Assembly: GCA_015061695.1 (NCBI GenBank)
Contig: SUWA01000006.1
Location: 1-59,032, forward strand
Direction of reading: 5' to 3'
From: Lentisphaerota bacterium
GTDB taxonomy: Bacteria > Verrucomicrobiota > Lentisphaeria > Victivallales > Victivallaceae
DNA: 59,032 nucleotides
Each line of letters starts with the position of its first letter. Position 1 is the first letter of the stretch. Below are positions 43,784 to 52,198 of the stretch, one piece after another. The translations under genes were made by a program, and so were the position numbers. The notes under the pieces are model-generated. The model had not been told where the DNA came from. It searched no databases and was given only the letters and a program-made list of their open reading frames with translations.

Positions 43784-43891
43784 GTGCAAAAAAATCTTGA
43801 AAAAGCTCTTTTTTATGCTTGTAATAATCAATTTTGTGATTATTTTAAAAGGCAGTTAAAAAAATAATTTTTACTGTAAAGGAAAATCATC

Positions 43892-44662
43892 ATGAGCGAA
43901 ATCCTTCCTGTATCCATCATGCCGTGTCTGGATATGCAAGCCGGCCGCGTAGTCAAGGGTGTCCACTTTGTCGATATTGCCGATGCCGGAGATCCGGTGG
44001 CTTGCGCCCAAGCCTACTGCGCCGCCGGTGCTGACGAGTTGGCAATGCTGGATATTACCGCTACGGTAGAAAAGCGCGATACACTGATCGAAGTGGTCAA
44101 ACGGGTTGCCCCTGCCTGCAGTGTACCTTTTACCGTTGGCGGAGGTATCCGCGATGTGGCCAGCGCCGCGGCGGTACTGGAAGCCGGTGCCAACAAAGTT
44201 TCCACCAGCAGCGCGGCGTTCCGCAAGCCGGAAATCATTGCCGAAATGATCAAAGAATTCGGCAGCAGTAAGGTTACTGTAGCGATCGATGTGGATGTAA
44301 ATCCCGCCCTGCCCTCCGGCTACGAAGTTTATATTGACGGCGGCCGTACCGCCACCGGAGCTGACGCAGTGGAATTTGCCAAAAAAGTGCGCGATCTGGG
44401 CGCGCAAACCATCCTGCCGACCAGCAAAGCCGGCGACGGTGCGCGTACCGGTTACGATCTGCCGGTGATCAAGGCTATCCACGAGGCCTGCCCGGAATGT
44501 GTGGTCGTTGCCTCCGGCGGCGCCGGTAAGATGGAAGATTTTCTGGCTGCAGCCCAAGCCGGTGCGCAAGTGCTGCTGGCGGCGTCGGTCTTTCACTTCC
44601 ACCTCATCGACATCGGCGAACTGAAAAAGTATCTGGCCGCCAACGGCGTGCCGGTCAAATAA
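43892..44662 (+). CDS. hisF: HisF-like (imidazole glycerol phosphate synthase cyclase) protein
   Basis: The 256-residue TIM-barrel protein follows HisF throughout: MPCLDMQAGRVVKGVHFVDIADAGDPV with the first catalytic Asp (14), FTVGGGIRDVASAAAVLEAGANKVS, an AIDVDV with the second catalytic Asp, YEVYIDGGRTATGADAVEFAKKV, VVVASGGAGKMEDF and AASVFHFHLIDIGELK. It should close the imidazole ring of IGP using ammonia from HisH. Two things are odd: the usual DRDG loop reads KAGDG, so one conserved acid is lost, and no other his gene is nearby. A specialised paralogue is possible. A GTTGCAAAAC terminator follows. Confidence 0.87.
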   Translation: MSEILPVSIMPCLDMQAGRVVKGVHFVDIADAGDPVACAQAYCAAGADELAMLDITATVEKRDTLIEVVKRVAPACSVPFTVGGGIRDVASAAAVLEAGANKVSTSSAAFRKPEIIAEMIKEFGSSKVTVAIDVDVNPALPSGYEVYIDGGRTATGADAVEFAKKVRDLGAQTILPTSKAGDGARTGYDLPVIKAIHEACPECVVVASGGAGKMEDFLAAAQAGAQVLLAASVFHFHLIDIGELKKYLAANGVPVK

Positions 44663-44690
44663 GCGTTCTCTGCTGTATAAAACAAAGACA

Positions 44691-44727
44691 TGTTGCAAAA
44701 CTCACAGAGTTTTGCAACATTTTTTTT
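44691..44727 (+). terminator. Terminator after the hisF-like gene; GTTGCAAAAC palindrome, copy 4
   Basis: A 13 bp perfect stem TGTTGCAAAACTC/GAGTTTTGCAACA with an ACA loop is followed by eight T. It shares its stem with the elements at 22527, 36807 and 37340. Confidence 0.85.
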
Positions 44728-44737
44728 GGCTTGACAG

Positions 44738-45307
44738 TTATTTTTTCTGCGAATAAATCACCAATGCCCGGGCAAAATCGCACCCCGGAGCCAGCCGCAC
44801 CCGGTGGGCCACGTCGGATTTCAGATAAATCGTCTGGCCGGCACTCAACGACTCCACACAATCATCACCGCCGATAAAAAACTCCACCGAACCGGTCAGC
44901 AATACATAAAACTCCTCGGTGTCGTGCATCAAAAGCGGACGCTCTTCGCTGCATTTGCGGTACTCGACAATAAACGGCTCCAGCTCGCGGCCCAACTGTT
45001 CATAAGCCAGCGCCAGATAGCGCATACCGTAGCGCTCGTTATCGTTGCGCAGTATTTCTTCGCCATGCTCCACTGAACCAATAGTGTACATGGGGGTGGC
45101 CGGATCACTGGTCAAAACGGTTGCCAGCGGAACCCCCAACGCGCTGCTGATGGCGTTAAGTGCTTTCAGCGAAGGCGTTACCCGGAAATTTTCCACCTGC
45201 GAAATAAACCCTTTGGAAAAACCGCTCTTTTTAGCCAGCTGTTCCACGGTCAAATTCTGCTGCATCCGCAGTTTGCGAATAGCCTGTGATATTGCCAAGA
45301 GATCCAT
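44738..45307 (-). CDS. XRE-family regulator with C-terminal cupin
   Basis: The 189-residue protein has an N-terminal helix-turn-helix (LRMQQNLTVEQLAKKSGFSKGFISQVENFRVTPSLKALNAISSALGV, residues 13-58) and a C-terminal cupin barrel (EFYVLLTGSVEFFIGGDDCVESLSAGQTIYLKSDVAHRV, about 132-172). This layout is common in regulators that sense small ligands such as polyamines, sugars or amino acids. It is divergent from the Ldh-type dehydrogenase gene, which is the likely target, with 178 bases between them. Two similar T-rich/CGC tracts (around 45333-45350 and 45386-45404) lie in that gap and could be binding sites. Confidence 0.88.
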   Translation of the reverse strand: MDLLAISQAIRKLRMQQNLTVEQLAKKSGFSKGFISQVENFRVTPSLKALNAISSALGVPLATVLTSDPATPMYTIGSVEHGEEILRNDNERYGMRYLALAYEQLGRELEPFIVEYRKCSEERPLLMHDTEEFYVLLTGSVEFFIGGDDCVESLSAGQTIYLKSDVAHRVRLAPGCDFARALVIYSQKK

Positions 45308-45407
45308 ATTTTTGCAAGATAAACCCTATTTTCTGACTTTTTTCTCGCTAAATATAATCCAATATGCAATAAATGCCAAAAAATTGTCAGATTTTTTCGC
45401 TTAATCC

Positions 45408-45436
45408 TTGACAAAACGATAACTCAATTGTATCTT
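45408..45436 (+). promoter_or_regulatory. Predicted promoter of the Ldh-type dehydrogenase gene
   Basis: TTGACA (45408-45413), a 17 bp spacer and TATCTT (45431-45436), about 50 bases before the chosen ATG. Confidence 0.6.
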
Positions 45437-45484
45437 ATTACTAAACACGCTTGTAAACAAATTCATAAACCACAGGAGATGACC

Positions 45485-46600
45485 ATGTCCGAACAAATTC
45501 ATTACATTGATTTTGCCACGCTCGAAAACTTCATGCGCGACGTTTTTATTGCCGAAGGCGTCCCCGCTGAAGATGCCGCGTTCTGCGCCAACGTGCTTAT
45601 TACCGCCGACAAACTCGGCATTGATTCCCATGGGATCGGCCGTCTCAAACCTATTTATATAGATCGCATCCGCGACGGCATCCAGAAGCCGGTCACTGAA
45701 GTTGAATTTGTTCGCAAAAGCCCCGCCACTGCGGTGATCGACGCCCACGACGGCATGGGTATGGTCGCGGCCAAAGCGGCTATGGAATACGCCATGGATG
45801 CGGCAGAAAAATTCGGTATCGGCATGACCGTGGTACGCAACAGCACCCACTTTGGTATTGCCGGCTATTACCCGCTGATGGCGGTCAAACGCAATATGAT
45901 CGGGATTTGCGGAACCAACGCCCGTCCCTCGATCGCTCCGACTTTCGGCGTGGAAAATATGCTGGGTACCAACCCGATGACCTTTGCCATTCCCAGCGAT
46001 GAAGAATTCCCGTTCTTCCTTGACTGTGCCACCAGCGTAAGCCAGCGCGGCAAGATCGAAGTTTACGCCCGCGCCGGTAAAGAACTGCCCCCCGGCTGGG
46101 TGATCGACAGCCAGGGCAACACCCGTACCGATACCGAACAGATCCTGATCGACCTTGTAAAAGGTACCGCTGCGCTGACTCCGGTCGGCGGTCTGGGCGA
46201 AGACACCGCCGGTTACAAGGGGTACGGTTACGCCACGGTGGTGGAAATCTTGAGCGCGGCCCTGCAGCAGGGTTCGTTCCTCAAAGGCCTGCTGGGCTTC
46301 TCGCCCGAAGGCGCCAAACAGCCTTATCACCTGGGGCACTTCTTTGTAGCGATCAATATTGATGCATTTACCGAGGTGGAAGATTTCAAAAAGACCACCG
46401 GCCAGATATTGCGCGACTTGCGTAATTCCCGCAAAGCGCCCGGCTGCGACCGCATTTACACCGCCGGAGAAAAAGAATATATCGCTTACTGCGAACGCAG
46501 CAAGAGCGGCGTACCGGTCAACGAAGCCTTGCAGAAGGTCATGCTCCAGCTCAAACAGGAGTGCAAGCTCGACCAGTACCAGTTCCCGTTTGGTAATTGA
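45485..46600 (+). CDS. Ldh-family NAD(P)-dependent 2-oxoacid dehydrogenase
   Basis: The 371-residue protein belongs to the LDH2/MDH2 family (malate, lactate, ureidoglycolate dehydrogenases): ADKLGIDSHGIGRL near the N-terminus, VVRNSTHFGIAGYYP with the catalytic His, MIGICGTNARPSIAPTFG, and TPVGGLGEDTAGYKGYGYA. These enzymes reduce or oxidise 2-oxo/2-hydroxy acids with a non-Rossmann NAD fold; the substrate here is unknown. The ATG at 45485 has ACAGGAG 6 bases upstream; the one at 45479 overlaps that site. A cupin regulator is divergent and may control it by substrate level. A strong terminator follows. Confidence 0.9.
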   Translation: MSEQIHYIDFATLENFMRDVFIAEGVPAEDAAFCANVLITADKLGIDSHGIGRLKPIYIDRIRDGIQKPVTEVEFVRKSPATAVIDAHDGMGMVAAKAAMEYAMDAAEKFGIGMTVVRNSTHFGIAGYYPLMAVKRNMIGICGTNARPSIAPTFGVENMLGTNPMTFAIPSDEEFPFFLDCATSVSQRGKIEVYARAGKELPPGWVIDSQGNTRTDTEQILIDLVKGTAALTPVGGLGEDTAGYKGYGYATVVEILSAALQQGSFLKGLLGFSPEGAKQPYHLGHFFVAINIDAFTEVEDFKKTTGQILRDLRNSRKAPGCDRIYTAGEKEYIAYCERSKSGVPVNEALQKVMLQLKQECKLDQYQFPFGN

Positions 46601-46624
46601 TAAGCCGATCACCCCATCAAAAAG

Positions 46625-46672
46625 CGCATCCCGGCAAGCTGCATACGCCCTTCCGGGATGCGATTTTTTTTT
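46625..46672 (+). terminator. Intrinsic terminator after the Ldh-type gene
   Basis: CGCATCCCGG (46625-46634) pairs with CCGGGATGCG (46653-46662), followed by a nine-base T-run. Confidence 0.9.
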
Positions 46673-46772
46673 GGGAGGGCGGCAGTTATTTTTTTACAGC
46701 AGTTTTATTGCCGCCAATGCGTTGAGGGTGTATATTAAGTAAATAACGCTCAACATTGAATGGATTACGGTA

Positions 46773-47954
46773 ATGAAATATATCTTTTATCTGCTGCCCG
46801 GATTGCTGAATATTGTGATCAGTTTATTTTCGTTTATCACCACCAAACGGCTGGCAGATGCCGGTGCCAGTTCTTTTGCAGTAACTTCGGCGATCCCGAC
46901 CTGGGCGGTAACTTACACTGCGGCATCTTTTTTGATCGGCCGCTGGGCTTCGCGCGAAAATGCGGTCAAACTGACGATCTTCAGCCAAATCATACTGACC
47001 GGCTCCATGATCGGGCTTTTGTTCAGCACGTCAGTTGATCTGCAATACTTGTGGCTGGTGCTTTCCGGATTGGGTACCGGACTCTTTTTTGTGCCGTTTC
47101 AGGCTGTGGTCAAGCTGTTTGAAAAAGAAGAACTTTCAGCCGTTACTTTTGCCCGCAGCACTGCGATCTACACGGCTTCGTGGAGCAGCGGCCAGGCCGT
47201 TGGTCCGCTGATCGCCGCGCTGCTGTGGGGATGTTTTGATCCGGCTTACGGCTGGCGCTATTGCTACATGGTTTGTGTGGTGATCGTTTCAATAGTGATC
47301 CTGACGCTGATAATTATGAATAAATTCATCCGCCAGCGCCTGCAGGAAGAACGCGCAGCTCAACAATCCAGCGATTCCGTCCGGCAAAGTCAGGCCAATA
47401 CCATGCCCGATGTAATGCTTACGGCGTGGATCCTGGCGTTGGGCGGCATGTTGGCATTGACGGCTATGCGCTCTTATCTGCCGGACTTTGCAACCAAAGA
47501 ATTAGCTCTGCCGGTATCAAGTCAGGGAATCATGCTGGGGGTGTTGAGTCTGACTCAAGCGCTGACCGCTTTAAGCTGTATAAAAACCCGCAAGTGGCCG
47601 TACCGGCCATGGGGCGGCAGCATCGGAGCGGCAGCGGCGGTCGCGGCCATGCTGACTTTGACCGTGGCCGGCAGCAGCGTTGCGGCGTGGGCGGCAACCG
47701 GATTGTTCGGGATTTTTTCCGGTATATTCTGCTACAATATGACTTATCACGCGCTGGCCAATGCCCGGCACAGCGCCCGCTATGCGGCGGTCAACGAAAC
47801 CATTGTCGGATCAATGAGTATACTTGCGCCGCTGGGCGCCGGATTTCTGGCCGACACTACCAATGCCCGGATGCCGTTTTATCTGCTGGCGGCAACCACG
47901 ACGCTCACAGCAGTAATTTTTATCAGAATGCTCTGGCAGCACCGTAAAATCTGA
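46773..47954 (+). CDS. MFS transporter
   Basis: The 393-residue protein has about twelve hydrophobic segments in two halves, with a soluble linker near residues 188-210 (FIRQRLQEERAAQQSSDSVRQSQ). Features include GRWASREN in the first loop, SGLGTGLFFVPFQAVVK in helix 4, SSGQAVGPLIAALLWG in helix 5, and a matching second half (GLFGIFSGIFCYNMTYHALA, LGAGFLADTTNARMPFYLLA). It should move a small solute or drug. Neither direction nor substrate can be read. It lies 100 bases past the dehydrogenase terminator with a weak ribosome site. Confidence 0.88.
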   Translation: MKYIFYLLPGLLNIVISLFSFITTKRLADAGASSFAVTSAIPTWAVTYTAASFLIGRWASRENAVKLTIFSQIILTGSMIGLLFSTSVDLQYLWLVLSGLGTGLFFVPFQAVVKLFEKEELSAVTFARSTAIYTASWSSGQAVGPLIAALLWGCFDPAYGWRYCYMVCVVIVSIVILTLIIMNKFIRQRLQEERAAQQSSDSVRQSQANTMPDVMLTAWILALGGMLALTAMRSYLPDFATKELALPVSSQGIMLGVLSLTQALTALSCIKTRKWPYRPWGGSIGAAAAVAAMLTLTVAGSSVAAWAATGLFGIFSGIFCYNMTYHALANARHSARYAAVNETIVGSMSILAPLGAGFLADTTNARMPFYLLAATTTLTAVIFIRMLWQHRKI

Positions 47955-47972
47955 CAATCAAAGCGTTGTCAA

Positions 47973-49163
47973 TCATTTTCCATTACGGTAATACACACAT
48001 TTTCCGCCGGCGGGGTCAGGCGAAACCTTTTCCGGCATATTTTTATATACCGGGATCAGAAAGTTAAACGGCAAATCCAGCATATTCTGCCGTTTGAATG
48101 TCTGGTAACTGTTGCGCCCTTCGCTGAATGCCGCGCCGATATTCTGCATATACTGCCCCCAGAAGTTGCGGGAATTACCTTTTTCCGACCGGCTCCGCGG
48201 GTCAACGTTCCACTTTTGCAAATAAGCTGTGTTCTGATAGTTGTCTATATAATTGCGGACAATTTTTTCCGTACCGCCGTAAAGCGCCTTCCATTTAGTG
48301 TTCCATGCACTGCCATTCCAGTTTTTGCTCATGGAAGGCGACCCGCGCCATGCCTCGCGCATACCATTAAGATAAATTATAAACCGGCCGTTCCCGGAGG
48401 CTTCGATATTAAAAAAGTTGAACAGACCATCATATTTATGCAGAAACAACATCTCCGGAGCTTTGATCGTGATCCGGGCATTTTTTTCTCCGAACTGACT
48501 TTTCCAGAACGCCGATGCCAGCCATGAACCGCACCGGCCGGAAATCAGCATGGTACCATTGATCCCCTGCTCCTGCCGCACGCGCGAAGCCAGAAAAATC
48601 GGATCAATCTTGAAGATCCGGCCCAATTCACACAAATACTGTGCGTAAGAGTAGCCGTTTTCCAAAGTTTCATGCTCCATAAAAGTACCGCGCAAAGCGA
48701 TTTTTACTGCGCTTTCTGCCACCGGTTCACTGCGCCGCAGATCCAGAAACTGAAAAATATCCTGTTCATTGAGGAAATTGCGCGGATCAAGAAAATAAGC
48801 TGTGGCCTCGCGGGAGGCCCGGCGGCAATTGGCATCATAGATTTTATCATCGACCGGGTGAAAATAGGCCGAAAATGTGCTTTTTCCGGAAATCAAACTG
48901 CGCGATGGAGCGTGGTCTGTTTCCATATAAAGCACATATTGCCAGGTATACTTTTTTTCCAATTCTGTTACCGGCAGCGCGTGGAAGCGCCAGTTGGGGT
49001 GCTTTTTCTGCAAAATGGCCAGTTTTACGGCATAATCGGCCGGAAATCCCTGACGCATAAGCCGGGCGGCGATCGGCTCCTGTCCGCCGGCACACCAGAC
49101 CAAACCAGACAACAGCAATACTGACAGAAAATATTTTATGTTTTTACAAAAAATACAACTCAA
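47973..49163 (-). CDS. Secreted glucosaminidase-like peptidoglycan hydrolase
   Basis: The 396-residue protein starts at a TTG (49163), the only start that keeps the signal peptide KNIKYFLSVLLLSGLVWCAGG; an AGGA site is upstream. It continues YAVKLAILQKKHPNWRFHALP, EATAYFLDPRNFLNEQDIFQFLDLR and ALRGTFMEH, then a glucosaminidase-like core with RVRQEQGING (likely catalytic Glu) and LISGRCGSWLASAFWK. This order is known from clostridial mannosyl-glycoprotein endo-beta-N-acetylglucosaminidase/autolysin-type proteins. It would cut peptidoglycan glycan chains outside the cytoplasm. The resemblance to Gram-positive proteins may mean transfer, which is inference. Confidence 0.75.
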   Translation of the reverse strand: MSCIFCKNIKYFLSVLLLSGLVWCAGGQEPIAARLMRQGFPADYAVKLAILQKKHPNWRFHALPVTELEKKYTWQYVLYMETDHAPSRSLISGKSTFSAYFHPVDDKIYDANCRRASREATAYFLDPRNFLNEQDIFQFLDLRRSEPVAESAVKIALRGTFMEHETLENGYSYAQYLCELGRIFKIDPIFLASRVRQEQGINGTMLISGRCGSWLASAFWKSQFGEKNARITIKAPEMLFLHKYDGLFNFFNIEASGNGRFIIYLNGMREAWRGSPSMSKNWNGSAWNTKWKALYGGTEKIVRNYIDNYQNTAYLQKWNVDPRSRSEKGNSRNFWGQYMQNIGAAFSEGRNSYQTFKRQNMLDLPFNFLIPVYKNMPEKVSPDPAGGKCVYYRNGK

Positions 49164-49264
49164 GATTCAAATTCCTGTTTTTTATGAACGGAGCATAAAC
49201 TAATCCGATATTAAAATAAATGCAAATTTTTTAATTAAAAACCCTCTGCATACAAATTGTAAAA

Positions 49265-49293
49265 TTGAAAAACCGCCGCGTCGGCTGTATATT
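49265..49293 (+). promoter_or_regulatory. Predicted mnmG promoter
   Basis: TTGAAA (49265-49270), a 17 bp spacer and TATATT (49288-49293) predict a start near 49300, which rules out a longer MnmG N-terminus beginning at 49265. Confidence 0.6.
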
Positions 49294-49333
49294 ACATGAT
49301 GATAAGAATATCGGTTTAACTTTGAGGTATAGC

Positions 49334-51220
49334 GTGAAATTTTATGATGTTGTTGTGATCGGGGCCGGACATGCCGGCTGCGAAGCTGCGTTTGCCGCCG
49401 CCAGAACCGGCGCGGAAACTCTGCTGATCACCTTGAATATGGATCATATTGCCCAGATGAGCTGCAATCCGGCGATCGGCGGCGTGGGCAAAGGTCAGGT
49501 CGTGCGCGAAATCGATGCCTGCGGCGGGGCGCAGGGGTTCATTACCGATTTTTCCAGTATCCAATTCCGCTTGCTCAACCGCGGCAAAGGCCCGGCTGTG
49601 CGCAGTCCCCGCGCCCAGTGCGACAAAGTATGCTACCAGCGGGGCATGAAGTATTTGCTGGAAATAACGCCCAATCTGGATATATTGCAAAGCGAAGCCG
49701 TTGACTTTGAAGTCGATGAAAAATCCCGGCGGATCACAGCAGTCAAAACTCAATTCGGTATTTCCATACCCTGTAAAAGCGTGGTGCTTTCGTCCGGAAC
49801 TTTTCTGCGCGGCAAACTGCATTTCGGCTTGCAGGATTTTCCCGGCGGCCGGGTGGGTGATGCCGCCGCAACCGCGATGAGTCATGCGTTGGGAAATACG
49901 CTCAAACTGCGGCTGGGCCGTCTTAAAACCGGTACACCATCGCGCATATTACAAAAAACGATCGACTTTTCCGGCATGGAAAAACAGCCACCTGAAGCAC
50001 AAGGCAACCATTTCAGTTTCTGGGGCGACCTGAATTCAGCATTGCCGCTGCCGCGGACTTGCGAGCGCGAAATGCCCTGTTATATGGTCTATACCAATCA
50101 GAAAACCGCCGAAATCGTCCGGCAGAATCTGGAGCAGGCGCCGTTGTATCAGGGCAAGATCGAAGGTATCGGCGCCAGATATTGCCCCAGTTTTGAAGAT
50201 AAAGTAGTGCGTTTTGCCCATCACGAACGCCATCTGCTCTTTCTGGAGCCGGAAGGCGAATTTACCGGCGAATACTACATCAATGGTTTTTCCACCAGTC
50301 TGCCGCCGAAAATCCAGGAATTGATGATCAAAACGCTGCCCGGATTTGAAAATGCGGTCATATCGCGCTACGCTTACGCTATTGAGTATGATTTTGTTTT
50401 CCCGGATCAAACCGAACGTACTTTGCGCTCGCGCTATTGGGAAAATTTCTTTACCGCCGGTCAGATCAACGGCACCAGCGGTTACGAAGAAGCCGCCGGA
50501 CAAGGTCTGGTGGCCGGATTCAATGCTGCTTGTTATGCCGCCGGCAAAGAACCGGTCGAGTTCCCGCGCGATCAAAGCTATATCGGCGTGATGATCGATG
50601 ACCTTATCAGCAAAGAGATCGTCGAACCGTACCGGCTTTTTACCAGCCGTGCCGAATACCGCTTGCATTTGCGGCAGGATAATGCCGATTTGCGTCTGTG
50701 TGACTTTGCTTATAAGCATGGTTTGCTGCCGGCAGATAAATTCCAACGCTTTGAGCGCTACCGCACGTTGCTCGATCAAACGCAGGCAATCGCACGCAGC
50801 AATAAATACAAAGGCAAAACGCTGCTGGCATGGTTCAAACAATATGCCGGCGAGTTTGATCCGGCAGCCGATCTGCCCTGCCCGATGCCGGAACTGGATT
50901 TTCTGGACAATGAACCGCTGCGGGAAAAAGTGCTGCAGCAGTTGGCCATCACTGCGCATTACGAAGGTTATCTGGATCGGGAAAATGAATCGATCAAGAG
51001 GTTGCAAAAGCTGGAACAATGGAAGATCCCGTCTGATTTTGACTACAATCAGATCACCGGCTTGCGCAACGAAGCCAGGGCCAAATTGATAAAAGCAGCG
51101 CCCTCGACACTGGCTCAAGCCGCCCGGCTGGATGGCGTAACACCGTCGGAAATAGGGTTGCTGCAAATCCATCTGACCAGACTGAAACAACAGAAAACCC
51201 CTTCGGGCAATGAGCAGTAA
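49334..51220 (+). CDS. mnmG: tRNA uridine-5-carboxymethylaminomethyl synthesis enzyme MnmG
   Basis: The 628-residue protein is full-length MnmG/GidA: the FAD fold YDVVVIGAGHAGCEAAFAAAR at the start, MSCNPAIGGVGKGQVVREIDACGG, GTFLRGKLHFG, LKTGTPSRI, SRYAYAIEYDF, GQINGTSGYEEAAGQGLVAGFNAA, FTSRAEYRLHLRQDNADLRL, and the C-terminal ITGLRNEARAKLIKAAP / ARLDGVTPSEIGLLQIHL tRNA-binding helices. With MnmE it installs cmnm5 at U34 of several tRNAs. The start is a GTG (49334) with GAGG 6 bases upstream; the promoter lies inside the upstream open frame. The permease gene overlaps its 3' end by 11 bases. Confidence 0.96.
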   Translation: MKFYDVVVIGAGHAGCEAAFAAARTGAETLLITLNMDHIAQMSCNPAIGGVGKGQVVREIDACGGAQGFITDFSSIQFRLLNRGKGPAVRSPRAQCDKVCYQRGMKYLLEITPNLDILQSEAVDFEVDEKSRRITAVKTQFGISIPCKSVVLSSGTFLRGKLHFGLQDFPGGRVGDAAATAMSHALGNTLKLRLGRLKTGTPSRILQKTIDFSGMEKQPPEAQGNHFSFWGDLNSALPLPRTCEREMPCYMVYTNQKTAEIVRQNLEQAPLYQGKIEGIGARYCPSFEDKVVRFAHHERHLLFLEPEGEFTGEYYINGFSTSLPPKIQELMIKTLPGFENAVISRYAYAIEYDFVFPDQTERTLRSRYWENFFTAGQINGTSGYEEAAGQGLVAGFNAACYAAGKEPVEFPRDQSYIGVMIDDLISKEIVEPYRLFTSRAEYRLHLRQDNADLRLCDFAYKHGLLPADKFQRFERYRTLLDQTQAIARSNKYKGKTLLAWFKQYAGEFDPAADLPCPMPELDFLDNEPLREKVLQQLAITAHYEGYLDRENESIKRLQKLEQWKIPSDFDYNQITGLRNEARAKLIKAAPSTLAQAARLDGVTPSEIGLLQIHLTRLKQQKTPSGNEQ

Positions 51221-52187
51221 AGATCAATCAAAACAGCTGGAAAATAAGGCCGGCACCAATCCCCGGAAAAGTTTTTTTTACCGGCTGTGCCGCCATAAAA
51301 CTGCACTCTTTTCGCTGTGTACAGTTTTGATCTTTCTGCTGACCGCGCTGACGGTGGAAATTTATGCCATTTGCGCCGAATACTGCGATTTTACTCCGGC
51401 GTATGAGTTAACAAGTCCTGAAACCTTTGCCCCGCCGAGTACGGAACATATCATGGGTACTGACTACATGGGGCGCGATTGCCTGCTGCGGGCGATCGGC
51501 GGAATCGCCACTGCGGTAAAAGTCGGCGTGATCGCCGCCTTGATCGCGGCGGCGATCGGGGTAACGCTGGGGATGCTGGCGGGGTTTTACGGCGGCCGGC
51601 TCGACAGTTTTGTCATTTGGCTTTACAGTACCTTTGCGGCCATGCCCACGCTTTTATTTATATTGGCTTTTGCCTTGCTTTTCACGCGCGGCTATCTGGC
51701 ACCGGAGCTGATGGCTCCGGTAAATTTCTGCGCCCAAGCGCTCCACACCGAACCGGGGATGCTGGCGGTATATCTGGCTATCGGGCTGACCGGCTGGGTA
51801 ACACTCTGCAAAGTAACGCGCGCTGAAACCATGAAACTGCGCAATCAAACCTTTGTTCAAGCGGCCCGAGTCTGCGGCGTCAGCAATGTTGTCATCATTT
51901 TCCGCCACATTCTGCCTAATTTGATGCATCTGGTGATAATTTACTTTACCTTGCGCTTTGCCTATGCGGTGATGACCGAAGTGCTGGTAAGTTATCTCGG
52001 TTTGGGCGTAAAAAGTGCGCCCAGCTGGGGGATCATGATCTCCGACGGGCAGGAACGGCTGTGGTGCGGAGTCTGGTGGGAAGTAACTGCAGCAACCGTA
52101 TTTATGTTCATTCTGGTTCTGGCGCTCAATTTGCTGGGCGACTCGCTGCGCGATCTGCTTGACCCCAAAAGCGAAAACCGGAAGTAG
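51210..52187 (+). CDS. ABC transporter permease, DppC/OppC type
   Basis: The 325-residue protein has the OppC N-terminal segment (FYRLCRHKTALFSLCTVLIFLLTALTVEIYA, then HIMGTDYMGRDCLLRAIGG) and a permease domain with about five helices. The EAA loop that contacts the ATPase lies near residues 207-226 (ETMKLRNQTFVQAARVCGVS). It belongs to importers of peptides, nickel or sugars, but no partner permease, ATPase or binding protein is in the window. The start overlaps the mnmG end by 11 bases, so translation is probably coupled. The link to mnmG is unexplained. Confidence 0.88.
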   Translation: MSSKDQSKQLENKAGTNPRKSFFYRLCRHKTALFSLCTVLIFLLTALTVEIYAICAEYCDFTPAYELTSPETFAPPSTEHIMGTDYMGRDCLLRAIGGIATAVKVGVIAALIAAAIGVTLGMLAGFYGGRLDSFVIWLYSTFAAMPTLLFILAFALLFTRGYLAPELMAPVNFCAQALHTEPGMLAVYLAIGLTGWVTLCKVTRAETMKLRNQTFVQAARVCGVSNVVIIFRHILPNLMHLVIIYFTLRFAYAVMTEVLVSYLGLGVKSAPSWGIMISDGQERLWCGVWWEVTAATVFMFILVLALNLLGDSLRDLLDPKSENRK

Positions 52188-52198
52188 AGCCTCTATAA

